A stretch of 64,000 bases of DNA from Mactra quadrangularis (taxonomy: Eukaryota > Mollusca > Bivalvia > Venerida > Mactridae): the NCBI GenBank assembly GCA_025267735.1, contig CM046304.1, positions 15,252,001 through 15,316,000 of the forward strand, in the 5' to 3' direction. Below are positions 48,901-60,900 of the stretch, piece after piece. The notes beneath the pieces were generated by a model. It was not told the origin of the DNA. It did no database searches and saw only the letters and a program-made list of their open reading frames with translations. The position numbers were made by a program, and so were the translations under genes. Each line of letters opens with the position of its first letter. The first letter of the stretch is position 1.

Positions 48901-51900
48901 GTAGAGATCCTGTACGACAACGCTCTACAGGCTATCTGTTTACGGAGATTGATGTTTTTGTGTCTATAAGTCTATTTTTTCCATTGTGAAAAGGCCTAAT
49001 TTCCGACCTATTTTGAGGCAAAAAATCTGTGTTACATGAGTCACTCTACATTTCACACATGTTAATCATGGTAACCGGTGGAGGATAAGCACTGAGTTGC
49101 ATAAGTTGCTGTCTGTTGATTAAACTTTACTTATATTTTAGATATGATCCCGTGAGGTTACTTCTTACATTTGGAGCTAAAGTGAATACATCAGATAAGA
49201 ATCAACAAAATACACCCTTACATTGGGCTTGTGTTACTGGTAATAATGTTGTAGCTAAACTTCTACTGGATGCTGGAGCTAATCTAGATGCTATCAATTC
49301 AAAGGTAATATATATATATATATGCGTGTGCAGGGACCAGGAAATTCGCCGAAGTCAATCGGTCCAAAGCTGTCCGAGTACCGGATACGGGTTTTAACGT
49401 GTACCGTACGGACCCGACCGTTTACTGTACTTTATTCACGACCATGTTAGTACTTATTTTTTGCTCCCTTTCATTAGGAAGGCATACGATACATTGGCAT
49501 TGTTTGTTTAATTTTTTACAAAACTTAACTTCTATCTAGCATAAAAGCGTGGTTTCCGAAATTACTCCCCGCAATCGTCGGTCGTTCAATAAACAGAACT
49601 TGAAAAAAGGCTGTTTCATCTAGTTCTAATGTTGTTGGAAAACTCCGTCATGTGGGGAAATTATTTTAACTGCGCATGCGCAGAAAAACGGGTCCAAAGT
49701 TAATGTCTCGCATTTAAGCGTCGTTCGCTAAATTAAGAAAGAAAACGTAAAATAATGATAAGCTTTTTTAATTACACACGTAGATTAAAACGTTTCTCAT
49801 ACGAAGTGACGATCTAGCGTGGGTCTCGAAAATGTATGACATCTCATCACAGTGGTTCAAGAGGTTTCTTTTAACACAAAAGATTATCAAATCGTGCATA
49901 GTACACCATTTATAGATAGTTTAATGACAAAACTGTTCATTTTGAAAATTATTTTCGTTGAATTTGGAATTTAATAGTAATCATTAATTTTGTTCACCAA
50001 AGAAGCCCGAAGAGAGGGTTGAATTTTGATCATCAACAACTGTACCTTCGATTAATAAGAATTTGCGTAGATACATGTCCTATTTATTTATTGGAGTTAA
50101 CGCCGTATCAACACAATTTAGGTCATTTCATGGCGTCCAGCGCACCTGACCTAGCTTTCCTGGACCATTGTCTATAACCAGTACTCACCTACCCTTCCAC
50201 AAGGCCGGAAACTTCTCCATACTATCTAATAAATGGAGGAAAATCGACATTATTGTCAAATTTTCATGGAAGGGTATAACCTCCCAGGGTGGGATTCGAA
50301 CCCGCACCCCCTCGGGCACGAGTATCCAAATCCCGGCGCGCTGCCAACTGCGCTATCGACCCGGGTTAGATACATGTCCTAAGATCATTTCTTATTATTC
50401 ACACCTCAATTTAAGACGTAAAAATAAATCATGAATCAAGTCAAACAAATTAAAGATTAAACGAATACATCAATCAGGAATTGACAACAACAGCAGTTAA
50501 ATTGTTTTCTTTAATTATTCATAAAACATTCTTTATAAAAGATTATTGTTTTTTACAAGTTTACAGGTTTCAAACAGACCGATTGAAAAACGTAATCGGT
50601 TCGATGGAAGAACATATTCTTCTGTTGTTCTTCAAATTAATCGAGTGCAAATCAAGCGTACCTTGCTGTGCTCGATCAAAAAAAATATCACTGCCTCAAC
50701 CCCACATGATACCTGTTACCATGGATATGTTATACAGGGTCCTTGATGTGTAACCTGTGGACAATTAAGCAGGATATTACATCAGTAAACAGTGGGTTTT
50801 AGCAACTGATAGTTGTTTGATAATATTTTATCGATACGTTTTCTTGAAAATTATGGAAATTAATGGTTTGAGGTCAAAATTAGCGAATTTTTCCCGGACC
50901 GATTTTTTTAAGGATTTTGAAATCTCAATCGGTCCATACTGAAAAAATCGGTTTGAAAACCGAAAAACCGGCGATTTCCTGGTCCCTGTGCGTGTGTGTC
51001 TTACTGAACTTTTTTTCGTGATTGTTTAAAAAAATTTCCATAGCAGCTTGTGATGTGCACGAATGCTGGAAATAACCGGACACTTGTTTGGCATACTTTG
51101 GGGCTGAATATGGGCCCCATTCTCCTCTCAAAATCATTATTCCCCTATCTCAGCTAAAAACACCCCTCCAAATTTCAGAAAAAATCCATTTATTCTAATC
51201 AATGGTTGAAAAGTGTTAGGAGTAAGTGTGACTGGTAAAAAGTCAAAACTGTACACATTTATGAGTTGGCAGAAAGTTCTCTTAGTTGTCTTAAAACCAT
51301 TTAGCTTAGGCTATACTAAGAAGGTACAGTATAACCTCTGCAGAGAGACCCTCTACTTAACAAATTCTCTGCACTACAACAGCTTTTGATATTTCCCTTC
51401 TAAAGGTGTATTTTTAACTGAATTCAGCCTCTGCAAAGCAACAACCTCTGAACTGCAATACACTTAAGTCCCTCTCAATGGGTGTTGTACAAGAGAGGTT
51501 GTACTGTACTGTTCTTTTTTATTTAACCTTCCTAATAAGAGTGATATATGAAAAGGATTTGATAATCCACATGGTATAAGCTCTATGCTACTTTACCCTT
51601 CATGTATTACATGTTTCAGGGTGAATCTCCACTTGATATAGCTGTACAACAGAAGAATCCTGGTCTGGTTAGAAAAATCAAAGAACTACGTCAAGAAAGA
51701 GGTCTTGATATGCCTCATTGTCTTGTTAAATATACTGCTAATAAGGTATTTATAGTTATATTGTGCAGGAAATGTAAATAGAAGTGACCCTATTGTTCCT
51801 GGGGAATTGGGTGTTGGCAACTTGTTACTGCTAGTAAACATTTGGTTTGGCAAGAAAAACATAAAGCTAGTTGTCCAACTGGGCAGCCCACTTTTAAATT

Positions 51901-54900
51901 AACGTCCTGCCCTTGAGTTTTAGATGGAGACCTATATTTGGGTGCAGGCAACTTGTTACTGCCAGTAAACATTTGGTTTGGTCAAGTAAAATTTACAGAT
52001 GGTTGTCAAATAATCTTCAGTATTGATTAATCTTACAATATATTTTGTACTGTTTTATTGAATCAAAATAATACAGTACATATCTGATAGTATGTATTCA
52101 GTTAAAATTGTTAACTTTCTAAATTACTAAGGATCTTGGTGAATAGTTTATGAAAATAATTTTATGTTCTTTGTATTTTCTTCCATGCTTTATGATGAAA
52201 TGTTTTGTTATTCTATGAAATTATTCAATGGAAATATAAAATCTTTTTATACCCCCGCTTCGAAGAAGAGGGGGGTATACTGTTTTACCCTTGTCCGTGC
52301 GTGCGTGCATCCGTCCATCCATCCGTCCGTCCGTTACAAAATTTCCGTCACAGTTTTCTCAGCAACTATACCATGCAGCAGCCTGAAACTTTGCATATTG
52401 CTTCATCCTATAGTCCCATGTGGTGTAAAGCGATTTCATGCTCCTTACTCATCTACTTCCTGTTTGTCACATATTTTTAGATTTTGGCGGGGGTATCACT
52501 AGTGAGCATTAGCTCACAGATTTACTTGTTGTGTAAAATAAGATAACACAGAAAAAAACATGAACGAAACTTAACATATGTCATTTTTTAGTAAATTTTT
52601 TTTATTTCAACTTGTTAGCTCAGAAAAAGTTTTTTTTTTTTATACTGTGGCTTGACCAATCTTGAAGATATGTTTTCTGAGTTCACTCAGTGATTTAGAG
52701 ATTGATCTGACATCAAAGTCAACAAATATCCTTTTTATGTTTTTCAGAATATCCGAAGAAAAGTAACGTTTATTTTCCCATTTATATTTCTATTTGGTAT
52801 TGGTTACATACCAGAATGTTCTTTGTCATTTGAGATCAAAGCATTATTAGCTGGATTATTGTTCTTATATTGGAGAACTTGTAGCTAGTAAGTATAACTA
52901 TTGTGAACTTTACTTAAGTCTGTTACTTTGTAGGCGGCTTCGGATTAAGTGTCCTGTAAGGGTCACTGATTGAAATCTTATCTGGGCTAGTTATTCCTAC
53001 CCTTCATGAAAATTTTAAAGTTTATATGTTTATATTCATCCACTAATAAAGTACAGTGTGACCTGTCCTTCAGTTCAGTCAGATGTATAATAAAAAAGTG
53101 TGCAATTGGAGAATTTAAATTTGGTTTTAATCATATTGATGGATGTGAGTTTCTGTAAGTTCATTACAAGGTTATTATTATATCATTTTTATATGCCGAA
53201 AGAATTTCGGTCATATTATGTTATACCCCCTGGCGTCCGTCCGTTCGTTAGCAATTTGGTTTTCGGAGCATAACTTAAGTTCCATTTGGTCCACAATATT
53301 CAAACTTCATACGATGATTGTCCATATCGGGTAGAAGACCCCTATTGATTTTGAGGTCACAAGGTCAAAGGTCAAGGTCACTATTACCTTAAAACTGAAA
53401 ACAGTTTCCGGAGCATAACTTAAGTTCCATTTGGTCCACAATATTCAAACTTCATACGATGATTGTCCATATCGGGTAGAAGACCCCTATTGATTTTGAG
53501 GTCACAAGGTCAAAGGTCAAGGTCACTATTACCTTAAAACTGAAAACAGTTTCCGGAGCATAACTTAAGTTCCATTTGGTCCACAATATTCAAACTTCAT
53601 ACGATGATTGTCCATATCGGGTAGAAGACCCCTATTGATTTTGGGGTCACAAGGTAAAAAAACCCCCAACACTTTCGGGCATATAATGCTCCGCCTAGCG
53701 GTGCTCTTGTTAGGATTGTCATACAATATGACACATGTATTACAGTTTCCAAATATTTCTGTTTTAGGTGTAGTCCTAACTACAATGTACCATCAATGAT
53801 CGTTGAATCCAGTTTGACTGAAATTGATTTTACTTTATCTTTGTTGAGTGCAGATTTTTATTTAATACTTGTGTGTGGGAGATAAATTATTGATACTTGA
53901 TTGTAATATACTGTATTTTGAGTACTTGGACCAGTTTCTTAAGTTAATGCTATGTAGCTCTTTGTCGACTGTTACCTGTTTTGCAGCAAAATGAATAAGT
54001 GTGTGATATAAAATTGAGTGTACCAGGGATTGAAGTGCTAGCTAGTGATATGTTTAGAAAACTGGCCACATGTTACAAGCATTTACATTTATTTTCAGTT
54101 TTTTCTTTGATGATAGATTATGGCATATATTACCTGTTGCCTGGTACTTAGCTACTAAACTATGGATGTATACAACATGGATCCTGTATTTACATCCAAA
54201 TATCCTTTTATTTTATTATCTTATATGTTCCTTCTGTGATAAATTTCTGCTGTCTCAATGTAAGAAAAAATTCTTTGGGTGAAGCTAATGGGGAGATACT
54301 AACAGATGATATTTAGTCAGACTATGCCAAATATGTTGGTTGGTCAGGCCTTCAAATTAAGACAAAGGTCTCACAAACTTAATATTACACTGGGCCTGTT
54401 AAGTTTTTATTAATAAGGGAGGGAATTTTAACAGCAGTGTATGTGTTCTATATTAAGAATATATGACTTCACATTAAATCTCAACTGACCAAGCAGGATG
54501 AGATACCCTTTAAATGAATATTTGCTCCTTTAATGTTTTTGGATTGTGAAATTTTTGGATGAATTTCCGGTTCATGGCAGGGGGAGTATCACTGTATGTC
54601 ACGTTACTTATCTGCTCTCATTAACAGGGCTCGACATTAACTTTTTTTTTAACTTGTCCTGTCGGACAAGTACTTTTAAAAACCACTTGTCCTGAACAAA
54701 ATCCAACTTGTCCTAACCTTCAGTTATACTGGATGGATTTGAAATAGTTTCAATAAGGGTAATGACAATTGTGTATGTTCTATTTAAAAAAAAGAAACAT
54801 TTACTCATAATAACATAACTATTTATTTAACTGAGAATAAACAACTAACAATTAACATACAACATGTATACATTGTTTTGATGGTGTTAAGTCATAACTT

Positions 54901-57900
54901 TTGGTACATTTAATCGTTTATGGAAAACAGATATTTTACAAAAGTTAACATTTTGGAAAGAAAATTAAATTATGCATCCAATGATGTTACTTTTAGTTTT
55001 GTATCTTCCTTTACAATAGAATAGCTAGCAAGGCCATTGCTAATTAGAAATTAAATTATTGCAAAAAAGAATCCGACGTTTTTTTGGCGATTTTTTTCTG
55101 AAAAAAATCATCGACAACACCAAAATCGGAAACGGACACAATGCGCTTGCAATAATTGATTTTCTTATGTTGAAAACGGAATTAAAATATTTGCACCAGA
55201 AAAAAAGTTACATGTGTATTTGTAATGCGAGGTAAAAGTCTGATTTTACCTAATGCTTTTAAAGTTATTCACACTTTTAACACGGACATCATTTCCCATG
55301 ACAAACTCACCTAATTTTAATTAAATTTCAACTTATTGCTATCTAACATGATAATTAATACACCCCTCCCCAATTGATTTCCTGTCTAACTACTAACAAC
55401 GATAAGCGGCGGCGATTTTCTTTTGATCAGAGAAGCACCGCTCCATATGACGTATTTGCCATGTGCCATATTGAATACTTCAAAAACGCACCGCTATACA
55501 AGATAAAGTTTGGGACCTCAAGTATGATAGAAAATTGATTCGTGGGCGCAATTAATTTAAGGAAGGGTACGTATCAGCAACTTTCCGTGTTGACATGTCC
55601 CATTAATCTCTCCTCGCATTGATATTATAACAGCGTACATTAATAAATTAATTAACAATAAATAATCTTCGGACATAAAGTTCATCGTACCGTAATTGTT
55701 CGTTATCATAGTTTCATTAGAACATGTTTGTGCCTATTACTAATTAGTTATTTTTTAAATAAAATTTAACGGTGTTTTTTCAAGTCGCGATTTATTTGCA
55801 TTCTTCACATGTTATTGTCGCATCAATGACTTATCATAATAAATATTGTTTGTAACAGTTTTATTTTAAAGTGTTGTGAAGTTTAACCAGATTTATAAAC
55901 TTGGCAGCACAAAGTTATTTTCACGGAAATGTCGTTTTGTAACAGATAATAGGTGTTACAAATATTAATAATACAAAAAATAATAACAATTATCAACGAA
56001 ACATTCAATAAACGAAACGCTACAATGTGTCAAATTTGATTTACCAACAATTGCACTTGAATGGAAAAGTGTTACAAATTAAATAAAAATAAAAACATTT
56101 TGAAATTAAAATAATATTTGTGCAGAATAAATTAACTTTTAAAATAGCGCGAATTAAATTCCAGGCAGTGACCTTGATTTAATAACTTGCCCAATCTATC
56201 TTCACCCGCTGTGCTTATCGTTACGCTTATCGGTGTTAAGATCGTTTTCATATACACATGACGGATATATGGGTCACGCGGCGATCAGAGGTTTAATACA
56301 AGTCTGTCGGCGTATCGATTGAAGTTTAGGGGACGCATATTCGCGGCACTCGTAATAGAGAGCAGCAAAATAGTTACGCTTATATAAGACATTCATACAG
56401 AATGGGTTAAGACATGCTTTTTAATATCCCAAACTACTTGTCCCGTCGGACAACCGGCTCTATAAAGTACTTGTCCGGACCTTGGTTTCACTTGTCCCGG
56501 ACAGTCGGACAATGGTTAATGTCGAGCCCTGATTAAGGGGAGAAGGATGTGTTTATGGCCTGATAGCTAAATTGAGAGAGCACTCACCTTGTAAGTGTGG
56601 GGGGGGGGGGGTCTTGGGTGTGAGTCTTGTTCAGACTGCATATTTTTCTTACTCTGATAGCACGCCGGGATTTGAAATCTTGTGTCCTGAAGGGGGGTAT
56701 GGGGAGGTTATACCTTTCCTTGAAAATTTGACATATTGTCAATTTTCCTCCATTAATACAATATATGGAGAAGTTTCCGACCTTGTGGAAGGGTAGGTGA
56801 GTACTGGTTATAGACAAGGTTCCAGGAAAGTAAGGTTGGTGCGATGCACTCCATAATATTGTGTTAAAAGGCATTAAACCCAGTAAAAATAAATAAATCT
56901 TACTCTGCACGGTGTTATGTTAGAACAATCCTTAACAGTGAATACCAGTTGAAGCTACCTTGTTACAAGATACTTTATTTATTATTGTTACTATATTACT
57001 GACTTTCAACTTTTATAAATCATGGAAATCTGATCCTGGTTTTATCAAGGCTGATAGAGTGGATAAAATAAAGGTGAGTGTCGGTTTATGTCATTTCTAT
57101 CTTTATAAGACTTAATCCTCATTTTCCTGACAGTTTGTTGGTTCTTTATTTGATTCTTGCTATTTTGTGCCATTGGAGATGAAACTTAATTGAATATCTT
57201 TTTATTTTGACTTTATTTGGCACATAACTTACGATGATCATGTAGATTGATTATTTAGCTTAAATGTGTAACTTTTATGTATATGAATAAGAAAATGGTT
57301 GCGCGTAGAGTAAAATATGACGGTTCAAGTCTGAAAGGGTAGGGCAATGCTAACAGTTTAGCTTTGCACCTTCTATATATTATAATAAATTTATCATAAA
57401 ATAGACTATTATCCACCATTTCTTCATGCTTTATAGTGAAACATCACTTTGTTCAAATTAAAATGTATGATGAAAATATAAATTTTATATTTTCATTGTA
57501 ATGCAATTATAATCTTACATTTTCATTGTCAATGACATCATCTAAGAAGAAAAATGACATCATTATGGAAAAGAAATGATGTTATAATTTGTGTAAATCA
57601 TCAGATAAACTACACAATTAAGAATGAAAGAAACAGAATAATTGTCATCTTTGGTGTTCAATTTTTATTTTAACTTGTTAACTTTAAAAATGACATTTTC
57701 ACTTGTGGCTATGCCTCTCTTAAAAAATATGTTTTCTGATCTCACTCAGTGAAATAAAAATGGATCTTACACCAAAGTTGATGACCATCATCTATATATT
57801 ACAGGGTATTTTAGAGTTAGCTGAGACACAATCTCTACAGTTAAGTCAGTTTTGTACAACATGTTTGATAAGAAGACCACTTAGATCTAAACATTGTTCT

Positions 57901-60900
57901 ATTTGTAATAAATGTGTAGCTAAATTTGATCACCATTGTCCTTGGGTAGAAAATTGTGTCGGTAAGTATGTCTATTACACAGATGTTGATGGTTTTATTT
58001 ATACTCTGATATGCAAGGCAATGGCTAAGACATTTTCTGTTGTTACCACACATTATACTGATCCATTTCTTTGACCAAAAGGTTTAATTTTATGTTAAAA
58101 ATGGCAGGCAAACAATCCTTGCACAGGCATCATTTTAAGGTATTTCAAGTCATTTGAAAGGGTAAAATCACTGGAGCTTCTGTGGGCTGCGCCACCTTTA
58201 ACCCCCACCAAGGCGTTGCCCTGGACCCACAAAGGGGCCTAATGCGGCCCCCTTGACCCCCGGCGTGAAAGTTCAGGTGTTTTTTTGGAGCCAGTATCAC
58301 CCCTGTTTTAATTGTTTCATAGCCTTCTTGGGCTGTTGTAAATTTTCTGTATTACTGCATAGCACCTTATTTTTGATGGTGGTTTAATTTTCTCTTTATT
58401 GCCTATTATTGGCAGTGAACAATGATGGATAAACCCTCCAAATACAGTGCCATCCATAATTTCCTTTACATTTTTGTAAATACATGACTTGTTTTTAAAT
58501 TTTTTTTACCAATATTTGAGAGATTAAAAACACATATTTTGATACATATACATGTATAACACCCGACAATTTTAAAACCTAAGAAAGCAAGAAATTATGG
58601 GCTTCATAATGCTTATCTTCCTAGGGACACCAAGAGTTTTGTCCATCGAATTACATGTAGGGCAGTTGTCAGTCACTGACCAAAGTATGCTCTTAGTAGT
58701 TTGGTTAACACTTAAATCCAGAGATTTAGCCTTTCCAGGAGGATTGAGTAGATTGACTGACCACCGTTATATGACCTATACCATGTGTTGCTATGGTGTT
58801 AAACCCAACAAACAAGCAAACATTGTATTACATGACAGGCAAGTTTTGTATTTTGATATCTTGTTTATGTAAAAATTCCCAAGTGATATAAAACTAATTT
58901 TATTGTGTTTTTTTTCAGGTGCAAATACTCACAAATATTTTGTATCTTATTTATTCTTCTTATTTATTCTAATATGTTGGTGTATATATGGTACTGTTTC
59001 ATGTAAGTATACAAATAAATCATGTTGTTAAATCATTCTTTAAATTAAGTCATTTTTAACTTGGCTATTTTGAGAATATCTTGTACTTCTTTGTTTTTTA
59101 TCTTCAGAATTCGGAGAATAGTAAACATTCTAAAATATGCTTATTTTTTACTTGTGAGTTGGAAATGAGGTTTTAATTTTTATTTTAAAAAAAACCATGT
59201 AGATAAACCTTTTTCTGAGGCGGAAAAGAAATAAACCTCTTTAATAGAGCTATTTTCAAAATAAATAGACATACATTGTAACATTTTGATAAAGGCTAAT
59301 TAGTAGACCTTCAGTGAAAATGTCTCCAGTATTGTGATGGACTCTGCATTTTATCAAGTGTTATGTTTGAAAATATCGGCTTGTTGCATGTAACCATTGT
59401 TGAACTTTAACCCAAGAAATTATGTATAATTTCAGTTTGGAAAGTAAATTGTGCAGAGATCAAATTTTATGATGATGGTATAACTGGAAGTCTATGGAAA
59501 GTAATTGAAGCTTCACCTTGGGTATTCTGGATTGGTCTTAATGCTTTCTTTCATTTGCTCTGGGTTGGAGCTTTATTTCTCAGTCAATTATACCAGGTTT
59601 GTAGTAGTATAATGTACTTGACTAAAACTTTTTATACCCCCGCTTCCAAGAAGAGGGGGGTATACTGTTTTACCCTTGTCCGTGTGTGTGTGGGAGCGTG
59701 CGTCCGTTACAAAATTTCCATCGCAGTTTTCTCAGCAACTATAACATGCAGCAGCCTAATACTTTGCATATTGCTTCATCCCATAGTCCCATGTGGTGTA
59801 AAGCAATTTCATGCTCCTTGCTCATCTACTTCCTGTTTGTCGCATATTTTTAGATTTTGGCGGGGGTATCACTAGTGAGCATTAGCTCACAGATTTACTT
59901 GTTAAGTCAGTTGCCCAGTAGGCCCACCAGCCATAATTTTTACTAGCCCAAACCAAATGTTTACTTGCCTGAACAAAATGGTAAAAATTGAGGGTTAAAA
60001 TCATATTCTGGTTGCCAGATTGAATTACTTGTTGTCCAAATCCTCTAAGTTAGGTAGTCACAGACAATAGGATGACTGTTCATGTCAAGTTCTGGTATCT
60101 TGTATAAGATGTTTGAAGTCACAAATTGTCATTAACTATTTATGAAAAATCGAATTCACAGGGCAGTTTTTAGGGATCCTGATGGAATTACCAGCTTAAA
60201 ATCACTGGAATTTATCCTAAGTTTTTTGGGGTCCTCAGACATTGCTATTGCATTGAGAAATATAAAAGAGGGATGTTGCTTCAATAGTTACAATTTTAGT
60301 ATTCAAAATATTATATTAATAAATCAATCATGTACCCATAATTTTATTTTTTGTCTCTATTTTTCCCCTGTATAAAGGGTTCTGTCACCTTTCTGTGGAA
60401 TATAACCACAACTTGGTTATAACTGCTGGCGACATCTTATTACGACCCTGCACTAATCCCGCCTCATAAGGAAAACAATCACGGTACACTTGTTCTAAGG
60501 AAATGTTTTTCTCTACTTCCAGATAATGTGGCTAGGTATGACAACCAATGAAAGATTGAACCAGGCTCGCTATTACTATCTTGATGCATTAAGTAGAAAA
60601 CGTAGAGCTGAAGGTGGGGCACCAGCCAAATCTGAAGGTCATGGACATTCACATGGTCATGGTGATAAAACTTGTCATCATGATCACAGTAAGAAGAAAT
60701 ATGATAATCCATTCCAGTATGTATTGTTTAGTCTATTTTCATGTGGGATGTAGGCTAGCTCAGTTGATAGCGCAGAATTCCACTGTTCAAGAAGGCATGG
60801 GTTTATCTGGGTGGGGCATACTTTCGTGATCAGCCTGGCTAGCTCAGTCCAAAGCACACAGGCAATTTATTGAGGGGTCGTGGGTTCTATACCTGGGCGG

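Larger units (their letters stand above)
49305..51619 (+). other. ZDHHC17 intron 6 with a hAT-like element, SINE and MITE
   Basis: It holds a hAT-like element (49331-50988) with a SINE inside, and a pogo-like MITE (51326-51508). The remainder is unremarkable. Confidence 0.8.
51746..52747 (+). other. ZDHHC17 intron 7
   Basis: Holds a 40-bp direct repeat (GGCAACTTGTTACTGCTAGT near 51818 and its variant near 51948), a Helitron-like copy (52249-52530), and a block at 52607-52737 shared with the end of intron 10. Confidence 0.75.
54227..56948 (+). other. ZDHHC17 intron 9
   Basis: Contains the CAGGGCTCGAC element (54625-56531) and a SINE (about 56560-56900). Confidence 0.75.

Noticed and set aside
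49116..49397. 93-residue ORF covering ZDHHC17 exon 6
   Set aside because: It is the exon plus intron read-through at both ends; the splice-defined exon is 49142-49304.
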